Part shown: one piece after another, positions 1 through 8,490 of the stretch
Layout: the number at the start of each line of letters is the position of its first letter
Position numbering within the stretch: position 1 is the first letter of the stretch
NCBI GenBank assembly: GCA_965237965.1
Contig: CBDEGT010000002.1
Coordinates: forward strand, 930,001 to 994,000
DNA: 64,000 nucleotides
DNA from: UBA2988 sp965237965
GTDB lineage: Bacteria; Gemmatimonadota; Gemmatimonadetes; Longimicrobiales; Gaopeijiaceae
Direction of reading: 5' to 3'
Notes under the pieces: model-generated
Seen by the model: only the letters and a program-made list of their open reading frames with translations
Told to the model about the DNA's origin: nothing
The model's database searches: none
Made by a program: the position numbers and the translations under genes

Positions 1-163
1 ACTCGTGGACGAGGTCTGGGCGGGAAGCGCTGGCCATGGGCGAGGAGCGTGGGATCCTGTTGGCGGAGGTATCGTTTGATGATAATGGGAGCGTCGTCGG
101 TGGCGGCGCTCAACCCGTGTGCCCGGTTCGACGGACGTGCACCTTCCTCGAGTGAGAACAGCG
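1..163. other. Left edge, no gene assigned
   Basis: The frame that starts at base 3 stays open to a TGA at 152-154 and could be the 3' end of a gene starting outside the window. Its roughly 50 codons match no family I recognise, so I do not call it. The rest is presumed leader of the lipoprotein gene that follows. Confidence 0.3.
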
Positions 164-604
164 ATGCACCGTATGATCACCCAAGGTCCCCGCGCGATCC
201 TCATAATCGCTCTGTCGGTCTCGCTTTCGGCATGCTTTTCCGAGCACACGACGCTGCCGTCGGAGGACGTGAGCTTCGCCGCCGATGTGCAGCCGCTCCT
301 CAATGGCAGCTGCGCCTCCTCCAACTGCCATGGGAGCAACGCAAACCCGTCGCAGAAGCCGATGGTGCTCCAGACCGGCCAGGCGTACGACGCCATCGTG
401 GGCGTCCCCTCGGAGCAACTGCCCGCCATGCCTCGGATCACTCCTGGCCAGCCCAACCAGAGTTACCTGATCCACAAGCTCGAGGGGACGCATGATGGCG
501 TGGGCGGCGCGGGTAGCCGGATGCCGCTCGGCCAACCACCGCTTGCCCAAGCCATCATCGATCTGGTCCGGCAGTGGGTCACGGACGGCGCGCCTCGGAA
601 CTGA
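164..604 (+). CDS. Lipoprotein with cytochrome c-like CX4CH motif
   Basis: This encodes 146 aa. Residues 10-24 form a lipoprotein signal ending in LSAC, so Cys24 is the likely lipidated residue and the protein should sit in the envelope. A possible haem-binding site reads C50-ASSN-C55-H56, with four residues between the cysteines instead of two. Met120 in SRMPLG could be the distal ligand. The C-terminal helix IIDLVRQWVTDGA resembles the end of PSCyt1-like domains. The ATG at 164 places the signal correctly; the upstream GTG at 119 would add 15 charged residues. It is convergent with the cupredoxin gene 58 bases away. A redox role is inferred, and haem attachment through CX4CH is uncertain. 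Confidence 0.7.
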   Translation: MHRMITQGPRAILIIALSVSLSACFSEHTTLPSEDVSFAADVQPLLNGSCASSNCHGSNANPSQKPMVLQTGQAYDAIVGVPSEQLPAMPRITPGQPNQSYLIHKLEGTHDGVGGAGSRMPLGQPPLAQAIIDLVRQWVTDGAPRN

Positions 605-609
605 GCTCC

Positions 610-639
610 GGCGCTCCCGGGGCGCGATCGCCGAGCGCC
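610..639. terminator. Possible hairpin between convergent genes
   Basis: GGCGCTC (610-616) pairs with GAGCGCC (633-639) across a 16-base GC-rich loop, between the stop codons of two convergent genes. There is no T-tract, so terminator function is only suggested by position. Confidence 0.3.
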
Positions 640-662
640 CTCGGCAGGCGAGTCCGGTCATC

Positions 663-1706
663 TCATCGGTCAGCTCCAGAGACCACGATTGTTCCCTGCA
701 TGAAGGGGTGCGGGATGCAGTGGTAGGCAGCTTGGCCGGACCGCGTGAAGGTGCGGCTCCAGCGCGATCCGGGCAGGATGTCCCCCGAGTCCCAGCTCCC
801 GTCGTCCGCGGTCGCCGTGTGGACGACCTCACCTTCGTTTACCCAGACCACGGTCGTGCCGGTGCTGATCGTAAGGCGTGCGGGTGCGAACTCGAAGTCC
901 CGGATGGCCACGACCACGGTGTCCACCCCCGTCGCGGTCGCCTCGCCACCGCCGCCCCCGAAGTAGCGGCTCAGCGTGATGGGCACGGTGAACTCGAACC
1001 CGAACCGGGTCGCGTCGCTGCCTCGGGAAGAGCCCTGGAGCGTGGCCGTGTTCGTGTTGGTGACCTGCAGCGACAACGTGTGCGGCGTGTACGGGATCAG
1101 GGCTTGTACCGCCGCACCCCACGCGACCTCCTCTCCTGACTCCCGATCGAGTAGGGTCACCGCGTCACCCGCGAGGGATACGTTGTCACCGAGGGCCAAC
1201 ACGGCTCCTCCGCCGACGGCGAAGCGTGCGTCCTCTCCGTACCCGGACGAGAACGCACGGGCGGTGCCGAGCAGCGCGAGTGGACCGGTGCGCAGTCGCC
1301 AGGCCGCTTCGCCGTCCAAGCTCTCGGCCGCGCTGTTCCAGGCGCCAGTCAGGCCAAACGCAACGGGCCCGAGGGCGGGCAGCGACATCCGTGCGAAGGG
1401 CTCCCATTCGTTGGGGAACGCCGGGACCAGGTCCGAGTTGGTCGCGTAGCTTACCGCCAGCAGGAGCCGGGACCCGGCAGTGTAGCCGAGCAGAAAAGTG
1501 GGGAAGTTGACGACCTTGCGGGTGGGCGGATCCGTGTGCTCGAAGCGGTGCAGGAAGTTGAAGTGGGCCGTTCCGGCCGTTCCCACCCAACCCCCCGCTA
1601 GGTTGGGTGTGCGCTCGAGCACGGACTGGGCTCGCGCGTCGGCGGGCGCCAGGAGGACACCGGCCGTGAGCAGCTGGATCCAGGTTGAACGACGGCTGAA
1701 CCTCAA
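663..1706 (-). CDS. Outer-membrane-type barrel fused to a C-terminal cupredoxin domain
   Basis: The protein has 347 aa when started at the TTG at 1706, which has GGAGG five bases upstream and leads straight into a signal peptide ending ADARAQ. Residues 30-250 are rich in alternating hydrophobic strands and resemble beta-barrel proteins of the DUF5777 type. Residues 260-345 are a plastocyanin-like domain. His296, Cys330, His333 and Met336 have the spacing of a type 1 copper site (C-x2-H-x2-M). The likely location is the outer membrane or periplasm, with electron transfer or copper binding. Longer frames reaching 1955 lack a sensible N-terminus. The barrel assignment is inferred; the copper ligands are clear. 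Confidence 0.8.
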   Translation of the reverse strand: MRFSRRSTWIQLLTAGVLLAPADARAQSVLERTPNLAGGWVGTAGTAHFNFLHRFEHTDPPTRKVVNFPTFLLGYTAGSRLLLAVSYATNSDLVPAFPNEWEPFARMSLPALGPVAFGLTGAWNSAAESLDGEAAWRLRTGPLALLGTARAFSSGYGEDARFAVGGGAVLALGDNVSLAGDAVTLLDRESGEEVAWGAAVQALIPYTPHTLSLQVTNTNTATLQGSSRGSDATRFGFEFTVPITLSRYFGGGGGEATATGVDTVVVAIRDFEFAPARLTISTGTTVVWVNEGEVVHTATADDGSWDSGDILPGSRWSRTFTRSGQAAYHCIPHPFMQGTIVVSGADR

Positions 1707-2030
1707 AGATGCCTCCGGTTCCGGGGTGATCGACCCGCCCCTGCGGGGCGGGCGGACCGGCCATGCCGAGAGTCGGTCCCAGGGCAGGACCCCCGGCCAG
1801 GGCCGAGGTTTCCTGGCGGGCCGGCCCCGGCACTGGTCGCTCGGCTCGGTGCTCCCCGGAACGGCCCAACTCCTCCGGATCCATATGCAGGGGTCCCCCC
1901 GGGCCGGCCCGGCCACCATATTCCGTCCCCTTCGGACCGGCCGACCGGCCCGCATGCCCGCGATCCACGGGGGTGGAGCGGTCGCGCGCTCTTGTTCCCC
2001 GAACGGCGCACGGACAGCGCGAGGTATGCG
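1707..2030. other. Divergent intergenic region with hairpin
   Basis: These 324 bases separate the cupredoxin gene from the phosphoglycerate mutase gene and must hold both promoters. CCCGCCCC (1734-1741) pairs with GGGGCGGG (1745-1752) across a TGC loop. This hairpin falls in the 5' leader of the cupredoxin mRNA, about 28 bases before the TTG start. I see no further gene. Confidence 0.4.
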
Positions 2031-3248
2031 GTGAGCGACGTCGTCCTACCCGAACAGCAGGTCGAGCGTGGCGTGCAGGGGAAGAAGATCGTGCTGCTGG
2101 TCATGGATGGGCTCGGCGGCTTGCCGCATCCCTCCACCGGTCGCACCGAGCTCGAGACCGCACGCACCCCGAACATGGATGCGCTGGCGGGGCGCGGATC
2201 GCTCGGTCTGACGGTGATGGTACGGGAGGGGATCACGCCCGGGAGCGGTCCCGGCCACCTTTCCTTGTTCGGGTACGATCCTACTCGGTACGTAATCGGA
2301 CGCGGTGCCCTCTCCGCGCTCGGAGTCGGGCTCGAGCTCGAGCCGGGCGATGTGGCTGCCCGGCTCAACCTGGCGACATTCGACGGCGACGGTCTGGTCC
2401 GTGACCGGCGCGCAGGCCGTCCCGGCGACGCGGATGCGGCCCGGGTGGTCGCGCGGGTGCAGCACGAGGTGCGTGCACCCACCGGCGTCGTGGTCACGTT
2501 CGTGCCAGAGAAGGAGCATCGTGTGGTGCTGCACCTTCGGGGCGAGAAGCTCGGCGGCGCAGCGCTCTCTGACACCGACCCGCTCGAGAATGGTCGGACG
2601 GCGCTCCCGGTGGAGGCGAGCGACTCCGGGTCCCGCGCCACTGCAGAGATCGTGACGGATGTCCTCGAGCAGAGCCGGCGTATCCTGGCCGACGAGCCGG
2701 CCATGAACGGGTTTCTCGCGCGCGGCTTCGCGGCGTTCGAGCGCTTTCCCAGCATGGATGATCGCTTCGGTCTCCGGGGCGTGGCCCTCGCGAATTACCC
2801 GATGTACCGCGGAGTCGCGCGGCTGGTCGGGATGGAAGTGCCCGCGGTCCCGACCAGCACCGAGGACACGGTGACGCAGCTCGAGAGATGTTGGGGTGTT
2901 CCGGATCTCTACTTCGTCCACTTCAAGGACCCGGACACGCGCGGGCACGACGGCGACTTCGAAGGGAAGGTCGCCGCGATCGAGGAGGTGGACGCGCTCG
3001 TGCCACGCATCGCGGCGCTCGATCCCAGCGTCATCGTGATAACCGGCGACCACTCCACTCCGTCGCTCTACCGCGAACATTCCTGGCACCACGTCCCGGT
3101 GCTGATCGCCTCCGAGTGGCCGCGTCCGACCGCGCGAGAGTTCGGCGAGTCCTCCTGCCGGGGGGGCGACCTCGGGGTGATCCACGCCACCGATCTCGTC
3201 TCGCTCGCGTTGGCTCACGCGGGTCGTCTGGTGAAGTACGGAGCGTGA
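2031..3248 (+). CDS. apgM: 2,3-bisphosphoglycerate-independent phosphoglycerate mutase, archaeal type
   Basis: This 405-residue enzyme interconverts 3- and 2-phosphoglycerate in glycolysis and gluconeogenesis. The alkaline-phosphatase-fold metal motifs are visible: VLLVMDGLGG near the N-terminus, the TPGSGPGHLSLFGYDP segment with the presumed nucleophile serine, HFKDPDTRGHDGDF, and ITGDHSTPS plus HSWHHVPVL near the end. Length and motif order match ApgM, not the longer GpmI. I chose the GTG at 2031 because GAGGT lies just upstream; a TTG at 1992 would add 13 residues. The stop overlaps the GTG of the next gene as GTGA, so translation is probably coupled. Confidence 0.93.
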   Translation: MSDVVLPEQQVERGVQGKKIVLLVMDGLGGLPHPSTGRTELETARTPNMDALAGRGSLGLTVMVREGITPGSGPGHLSLFGYDPTRYVIGRGALSALGVGLELEPGDVAARLNLATFDGDGLVRDRRAGRPGDADAARVVARVQHEVRAPTGVVVTFVPEKEHRVVLHLRGEKLGGAALSDTDPLENGRTALPVEASDSGSRATAEIVTDVLEQSRRILADEPAMNGFLARGFAAFERFPSMDDRFGLRGVALANYPMYRGVARLVGMEVPAVPTSTEDTVTQLERCWGVPDLYFVHFKDPDTRGHDGDFEGKVAAIEEVDALVPRIAALDPSVIVITGDHSTPSLYREHSWHHVPVLIASEWPRPTAREFGESSCRGGDLGVIHATDLVSLALAHAGRLVKYGA

Positions 3249-4135
3249 GTAGCGACCGGGTCGTGTCGGCGGTACCCCAACCGGACGAGCCGGGAGACGT
3301 AGTTCGCGCGGTGCTCGATCAGGCCCATCGGCTCGGGGACGAGGGGGATTTCGCGGGCATGGCCGAGAGTCTGCGAGCTGCTCTGGACGACAACCCGGGA
3401 GACCCGTTCGTGCTCTGCTGGCTGGGCGTCGCCGAGCGAGAGCTCGGGATGGAGGGGATCGCGTACGAGCGGTTCCGGGCGTGCCTGGCCGCCCGTCCGT
3501 CCGATCCGAATCTGCTCGCGACGGCTGGAAACGCGGTGGCGGCGTTCGACGATCCTGAGGCCGAGGGCGCGCTCCGCACCGCTGCGTTGACGGCGCCCGA
3601 TCTGGTACTCGCGCGCTGGCTGTACGGCGCGTGGCTGATCCGGGAGGGGATGATCGATGATGGCATGCGCGAGCTCGACGCGGCGAGGGAGCTGGATCCC
3701 GACGACTCGACCGTGCGCTTCGAGCGGGGAGTGGCGCTCGCGCTCGCGGGACGCCGAGAGGCCGCCGTCGACGAGATCTACAGTGCCGTCGACCTCGACC
3801 CCGGCGACGGCTGGGCGCACGTCGTGCTCGGACTCCTGCTGCTGGAGGAGGGTCGCGCCGAGGAAGGCGCCGGTGTCCTCGACAAAGGAGCGCGGCTGCG
3901 ACCCGAAGACGTCGAGGCGCAGGTTCTGGCCGGGCTGGCTGCCGCGTTGGTGGAGCGTGAGGGAGCCGCGCTCGAAATGATCGAACGGGCCCGCCAGTGG
4001 GCAGAGGGCGTGGACCGCACCCTGGTCGACGAAGCGGAGAGCAGGATCGAGGAGGGACTCGATTACGTGGCGGCCTGGTTGGCCGAGCAGATGGGTCCAG
4101 CGGTCCTTCGCGATCGCATGATGACGCGCCCGTGA
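3245..4135 (+). CDS. TPR-repeat protein
   Basis: This is a 296-aa soluble protein made of tandem helical pairs with TPR-like spacing, for example WLGVAERELGMEGIAYERF, WLYGAWLIREGMIDDGM and AHVVLGLLLLEEGRAEEGA. It has no signal peptide or catalytic motif, so a scaffolding role in the cytoplasm is likely. The GTG start overlaps the apgM stop (GTGA). Its own stop overlaps the GTG of the first M16 gene in the same way, placing it in a tightly coupled unit between a glycolytic enzyme and a peptidase pair. The partner is unknown. Confidence 0.8.
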   Translation: MSSDRVVSAVPQPDEPGDVVRAVLDQAHRLGDEGDFAGMAESLRAALDDNPGDPFVLCWLGVAERELGMEGIAYERFRACLAARPSDPNLLATAGNAVAAFDDPEAEGALRTAALTAPDLVLARWLYGAWLIREGMIDDGMRELDAARELDPDDSTVRFERGVALALAGRREAAVDEIYSAVDLDPGDGWAHVVLGLLLLEEGRAEEGAGVLDKGARLRPEDVEAQVLAGLAAALVEREGAALEMIERARQWAEGVDRTLVDEAESRIEEGLDYVAAWLAEQMGPAVLRDRMMTRP

Positions 4136-5448
4136 GCACACCGATGACGGGGGCCGCACGCACGACGTCCGCAGCGCGTCCCACCATTCGGGTTCCCTGG
4201 GAACGGCACGTGCTGCCCAACGGACTGCGTGTCGTGCTCTCGCCCGATCCGAGCACGGCGGTAGTGGGAGTCAACCTCTGGTACGGAGTCGGCTCGCGAA
4301 ACGAACGGAGCGGTCGCGCCGGCTTCGCGCACCTGTTTGAGCACCTGATGTTCCAGGGGTCGGCGCACGTTCCGCGTAACCGACACGTCGAGCTGGTCGA
4401 GCGCGCGGGTGGCTCCCTCAATGCCACCACGTGGTTCGACCGTACGAACTACTTCGAGACGTTGCCCTCGCACGAGTTGGAGCTGGCGCTGTGGCTGGAG
4501 TCTGATCGCATGGGGTGGATGGCTCCAGCGATCACCCAGGAAACACTCGACAACCAGCGCGACGTCGTGAAGAACGAAAAGCGCCAACGCTATGACAATC
4601 TGCCATACGGGGATTGGGATGAGCGGATGCAAGCAATGGTCTTCCCGTCCAATCACCCGTATCACCACACCGTGATCGGCTCCATGGAGGACCTGGACGC
4701 GGCGACCCTCGCGGACGTGGTGGAGTTCTTCCGCACCTATTACGTGCCGGGTAACGCGGTGCTCACGATCGCGGGGGACGTGGCGCCTGCGCACGCCCTC
4801 GAAGCAGTCGCGCGCTGGTTCGGCGAGATCCCGGCCGGCCGGCCCGTTCCACCGCTGCCTGGGCGCGCCGAGCTCGCACCGCGCATCGGAGCCACGCTCC
4901 ACGAGCTCGTGCACGCGCGCGTGCCCCTGCCGCGCGTGATGATTGGCTGCCGCATCCCGACGTTCCTGGATCCGCGGTTCCATGCGATCGAGGTGGCTGG
5001 TGCGGTGCTCGGCTCAGGCCGCGCGTCGCGGCTCTATCGCGTGCTGGTGCGCGAGCGCAAGGTGGCCAAGGACGTGGTAACGTATGTCTATCCGCTCACT
5101 ACCGGCGCATCGATGCTGGTCGTGTGGGCGACGGGCTATCCGGGAGCCGATCCGAACGATCTCGAGGCTGCGCTCGTCGAGCAGATGGAGGGGTTGGCCT
5201 CGGCCACCGAGGAAGAGGTGGCGCGCGCGGTTGCGCTCACTGACACACGCTTTGTCCGTATGCTCGAGGAGGTAGCCGAGCGCGCCGACCTGCTATCGAT
5301 GTTCACGCTCCTGTTCGATGATCCCGATCGGCTGAACCAAGAGATGGACCTGATCCGCGCGGTCACGCCTGCAGACGTGCGTGCGGTGGCGGAGGAATGG
5401 CTCGGTTCGGACAACCGGGCGGTGCTCGCATACGAGCCGACCGCTTGA
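4132..5448 (+). CDS. M16 zinc peptidase, catalytic subunit
   Basis: This 438-aa peptidase belongs to the M16 (pitrilysin/insulinase) family. The inverted zinc motif HLFEH lies at residues 67-71, with the third ligand Glu149 in VVKNEKRQRYDN, so the active site is complete. A second, inactive M16 half follows, and together they probably form the clamshell heterodimer known for paired bacterial M16 genes. The GTG start overlaps the preceding TGA; an ATG at 4144 is an alternative. No signal peptide is evident, so the enzyme may be cytoplasmic or exported by another route. Confidence 0.92.
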   Translation: MSTPMTGAARTTSAARPTIRVPWERHVLPNGLRVVLSPDPSTAVVGVNLWYGVGSRNERSGRAGFAHLFEHLMFQGSAHVPRNRHVELVERAGGSLNATTWFDRTNYFETLPSHELELALWLESDRMGWMAPAITQETLDNQRDVVKNEKRQRYDNLPYGDWDERMQAMVFPSNHPYHHTVIGSMEDLDAATLADVVEFFRTYYVPGNAVLTIAGDVAPAHALEAVARWFGEIPAGRPVPPLPGRAELAPRIGATLHELVHARVPLPRVMIGCRIPTFLDPRFHAIEVAGAVLGSGRASRLYRVLVRERKVAKDVVTYVYPLTTGASMLVVWATGYPGADPNDLEAALVEQMEGLASATEEEVARAVALTDTRFVRMLEEVAERADLLSMFTLLFDDPDRLNQEMDLIRAVTPADVRAVAEEWLGSDNRAVLAYEPTA

Positions 5449-5467
5449 GCCCACCCCGTGGAGTCGG

Positions 5468-6850
5468 ATGCGTCAGGCTATGACTGCTCCCCCGATCGAC
5501 CGGCGTCTTCCACCCACACCCGGAACCGTGCGGCCCTTCGACTTCCCGACGGTCAGTTCGCACGCGCTGCCCAACGGACTCGCGCTCCGCGTCGCCCGGT
5601 TGCCGCGACTTCCGGTGGTGGCCACCGCGCTGGTGATTCCGGCGGCTGAAGCGGCACTCGACTCTGCGCGGGCCGGGCACGCGGTGCTGACCGGTGAGTC
5701 GCTGGAGGGAGGGACCCGCGGTCGCTCGGGGACCGAACTGGCCGAGGCACTCGAGGGGATCGGGGCTTCGCTCCAGGTGTCCGTCGGGTGGGACGCCACC
5801 ACCGTCTCCCTGGCCTGTCTGGCGGAGCGCTGGGAGGATACGCTCGCGCTGCTCGCTGAGGTGGTGTTGCAGCCGGCGTTCGCCGAGGAGGAGGTCGTGC
5901 GCGTGCGGGAGCAGCAGCTGGCCCGCCTCCGGCAGCGCGCCATGGATCCCGCGAGCCTCGCCAACGACCACGCCGCCGAGCTGATCCACGCTCCGGGCCT
6001 TTCGTACGGCCGTCCCGTCGCCGGAACCCTGGAGTCGGTCGAGGGCTTCGACTCCGCCGCGGCCGCCGGGCTCTTCGCCGGGCACTATCATCCGCAGGGC
6101 GGAGGGCTGGTCGTGACGGGTGACATCGATCCGGAGCACACGGCACAGATCGCGGAGCGGATGTTCTCGGCCTGGGAGGGAGCGCCGCCCGGGGGGCGCG
6201 ATTTCGACGTGGAGCCGCGCTTCTCCGGGGCCACTGTCCACGTCGTCGACCGGCCGGACGCGGTCCAGTCGGAGATCCGGGTGGGGCACCCCGGGATGGC
6301 GATGAAGGACCCGTCGTATCACGCCCTCGTGGTGATGAACACCGTGCTGGGCGGGGCGTTCACCAGCCGGCTGAATCTCAACCTGCGCGAGCGCCACGGC
6401 TTCACCTACGGCGTGCGCTCAGGCTACGCATTCCGCCGGAGTGCGGGCCCGTTCAGCGTCTCCACCGCGGTCGGCACCGATGTCACCGCGTCCGCCGTGA
6501 AGGAGATCCTCGGCGAGCTCGAGACGATGGTGGACGGAGGTCCCACCGACGGCGAGGTGGAGGCCGCGCGCGACTACGTTGCGGGAGTATTCCCGCTGCG
6601 CCTGGAGACGACCGGTCAGGTCGCCGGCCGGGTCTCCGACCTGATCGTATACGACCTGCCCGACGACCACTATCGGCGCTACCGCGAGCGCATCCGCGCG
6701 GTGGGCCGGGCGGAGGCCGCGGACGCGGCCCGGCGCGGGGTACGTCCCGACGAGGTCACCATCGTCGTCGTCGGCGCGGCTGATGCGGTTGCGGGTCCCC
6801 TCGAGGAGCTCGGGATCGCGCCCGTGACCGTCCATCCGGGACCGGCCTGA
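5468..6850 (+). CDS. M16 peptidase homologue lacking the zinc motif
   Basis: This 460-aa protein has the M16 fold, but the position of HXXEH reads HAVLTGES, so it cannot bind catalytic zinc. The substrate-binding segment SRLNLNLRERHGFTYGV, with its Arg and Tyr, is kept, as expected for the partner subunit of a heterodimeric M16 enzyme. GGAG lies four bases before the ATG at 5468. It follows the active subunit after 19 bases and must be part of the same transcript. No transmembrane segment is seen. Confidence 0.9.
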   Translation: MRQAMTAPPIDRRLPPTPGTVRPFDFPTVSSHALPNGLALRVARLPRLPVVATALVIPAAEAALDSARAGHAVLTGESLEGGTRGRSGTELAEALEGIGASLQVSVGWDATTVSLACLAERWEDTLALLAEVVLQPAFAEEEVVRVREQQLARLRQRAMDPASLANDHAAELIHAPGLSYGRPVAGTLESVEGFDSAAAAGLFAGHYHPQGGGLVVTGDIDPEHTAQIAERMFSAWEGAPPGGRDFDVEPRFSGATVHVVDRPDAVQSEIRVGHPGMAMKDPSYHALVVMNTVLGGAFTSRLNLNLRERHGFTYGVRSGYAFRRSAGPFSVSTAVGTDVTASAVKEILGELETMVDGGPTDGEVEAARDYVAGVFPLRLETTGQVAGRVSDLIVYDLPDDHYRRYRERIRAVGRAEAADAARRGVRPDEVTIVVVGAADAVAGPLEELGIAPVTVHPGPA

Positions 6851-6857
6851 CCCTCGG

Positions 6858-7451
6858 ATGGGTGAGCCCGGGCCTGAGATGCTGGGCCGGCGCCCCGTGC
6901 ACGACGGGCGGGTCGTCCACCTCTCGATCGACACGGTGCGCTTCCCGGACGGCTCGGTGGGTGAGATGGAACTCATCCGCCACGCCGGCGCGTCGGCCAT
7001 TCTTCCGGTCGTCGGGAGGTTGGACGATCCCGATCCGGATATCGTGCTAATCCGACAGTATCGGTACGCCGCAGGGGGGTACCTGTACGAGGTTCCCGCT
7101 GGCATGCCCATGCGAGAGGGGGAGCCGTGGGAGGATGTGGCACGCCGAGAGCTCGAGGAGGAGACGGGCTGGCGAGCCGGCCGCCTGGTCCCGCTCACTC
7201 GGATCTACACCACTCCGGGGTTCACCGACGAGGTGATCCACCTCTGGCTGGCAACCGATCTGGAGCCGGGTGCGTCCAATCTCGACGAGGACGAGTTCGT
7301 GGAGCCGGTGCGAGTACCTCTCTCGCAGGCGCTGGAGTGGATTCGCGAAGGCCGCATCGTCGACGGCAAGAGCGTGGCGATAATTCTCTACGCATGTAGG
7401 TTTGTCATCGGCGAGGGTGGGGTCGGCGGCCGAGCTCCTCCGCATCCGTAG
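6858..7451 (+). CDS. Nudix hydrolase, ADP-ribose pyrophosphatase-like
   Basis: This 197-aa Nudix protein resembles NudF, which hydrolyses ADP-ribose to AMP and ribose 5-phosphate. The box contains E-x7-REL-E-EE-T-G-W and is preceded by YLYEVPAG, the usual ADP-ribose pyrophosphatase context. The first half of the box is one residue longer than the consensus (G-x6-E). It follows the inactive M16 gene by 7 bases and probably ends that transcript. The substrate is inferred from similarity only. Confidence 0.85.
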   Translation: MGEPGPEMLGRRPVHDGRVVHLSIDTVRFPDGSVGEMELIRHAGASAILPVVGRLDDPDPDIVLIRQYRYAAGGYLYEVPAGMPMREGEPWEDVARRELEEETGWRAGRLVPLTRIYTTPGFTDEVIHLWLATDLEPGASNLDEDEFVEPVRVPLSQALEWIREGRIVDGKSVAIILYACRFVIGEGGVGGRAPPHP

Positions 7452-7455
7452 GGGG

Positions 7456-7483
7456 TTGCTGGACCGAAGACATCCCGTAAAAT
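7456..7483 (+). promoter_or_regulatory. Candidate sigma70-type promoter upstream of the ECF sigma gene
   Basis: TTGCTG (7456-7461) and TAAAAT (7478-7483) are separated by 16 bases, with the -10 matching five of six consensus positions. It lies about 160 bases before the sigma gene, immediately after the Nudix stop. A second possible -10, TACGAT with an upstream TG, lies closer to the gene near 7567. Confidence 0.4.
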
Positions 7484-7645
7484 GTCACACGGACGCGGAA
7501 ATCCGTCACCCATATGGGACGGGTGGTCGTAGAAGTGGCAGAATTCCGCGCTCTTGGGTCTGGCATGTACGATGCACCCTCGAGGGTCACGAGCCGGTGG
7601 CTCTCCCATTCCGGGAGGCGATCCGGCAGGCACGGAGGTGAGACT

Positions 7646-8296
7646 ATGGCGGCGAGGACCCCGAAAAAGAAGGAACAGCCCCGGTTCGGGGGCGAGGCCC
7701 TCGAACACCGTAGGCAGCTCGAGGAGCTGTCCGACAGCGAGATCGTTCAGTCGTTCCTGGACGGGGATCAGCGCGCATTCGGAGAGTTGGTGCGGCGCTA
7801 CGACAATCGCTTGCTCAACTTCGTCTACCGGACGGTCGGCGACCGCGAGCGCGCCCAGGATCTGGTGCAGGAGACGTTCGTGCGGGTGTACCGCCACCTC
7901 GCGCGCTTCGACCAGTCGAAGAAGTTCTCGACCTGGATCTACACCATCGCGGGCAACCTCGCGAAGAACGAGCTGCGCAACCGGTCGCGCAACCCGCTGG
8001 TACTGTTCCAAACGATCAAGAAGAACTGGGACGCCGATCACCGGCCGCTCGAGTGGGAAGATACGCAGTACAAGCCGGACGACCTGTTCCGGAAGCGCCA
8101 TGTGCGGGAGAAGGTCGAGGAGGCGGTCGCCCAGCTACCGGAGCATCACCGGATCGTGTTCGTGCTACGCGAGCTCGAGGGCAAGACCTACGAGGAGATC
8201 GCGGACATCACAGGGTGTAACCTGGGCACGGTGAAGAGCAGGCTCAACCGGGCTCGGAACAACTTCGCGCGGATCATCGCGCCTCTCGTAGACTAG
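7646..8296 (+). CDS. ECF-family RNA polymerase sigma factor
   Basis: This 216-aa sigma factor carries region 2 (FGELVRRYDNRLLNFVYR, then DLVQETFVRVYRHL) and region 4 (LPEHHRIVFVLRELEG, then EEIADITGCNLGTVKSRL with its helix-turn-helix). GGAGGTGA sits just before the ATG at 7646. A basic N-terminal tail of about 25 residues precedes region 2. A zinc-finger membrane anti-sigma gene follows, so envelope signals probably control its release. The group is close to the RpoE-like ECFs. Confidence 0.93.
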   Translation: MAARTPKKKEQPRFGGEALEHRRQLEELSDSEIVQSFLDGDQRAFGELVRRYDNRLLNFVYRTVGDRERAQDLVQETFVRVYRHLARFDQSKKFSTWIYTIAGNLAKNELRNRSRNPLVLFQTIKKNWDADHRPLEWEDTQYKPDDLFRKRHVREKVEEAVAQLPEHHRIVFVLRELEGKTYEEIADITGCNLGTVKSRLNRARNNFARIIAPLVD

Positions 8297-8323
8297 GGCG
8301 GGGCTCACTCGCGAGCGGGGTGG

Positions 8324-8353
8324 CCCCCCGGCGGATCCGCCGGGGAGGGGGCC
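8324..8353 (+). promoter_or_regulatory. Strong palindrome between sigma and anti-sigma genes
   Basis: A perfect 20-base palindrome (8326-8345, centre GGATCC) can fold into a GC-rich hairpin, and flanking GGCC blocks extend it with one bulge. It lies 30 bases after the sigma stop and about 140 bases before the anti-sigma start. It may act as an attenuator or RNA-stability element setting the sigma to anti-sigma ratio, but there is no T-tract. Confidence 0.45.
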
Positions 8354-8490
8354 TTCGTTGGGTGGCGCTCGCCCCCACGTCCAGGAACATTCCTTCCGGC
8401 CGGTCAGTACCAATCTCCTGCGACCGGGTGGAGCGGTTCCCCCGGACCCACATGCCGGCTGCGGCCTTGCAGTGCGGGCTCCCCGACCAC

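Noticed and set aside
2046..4430. Long open frame of 794 codons on the minus strand
   Set aside because: It runs opposite to apgM, the TPR gene and an M16 gene, all with clear motifs. Its composition is that of an antisense shadow in GC-rich DNA.
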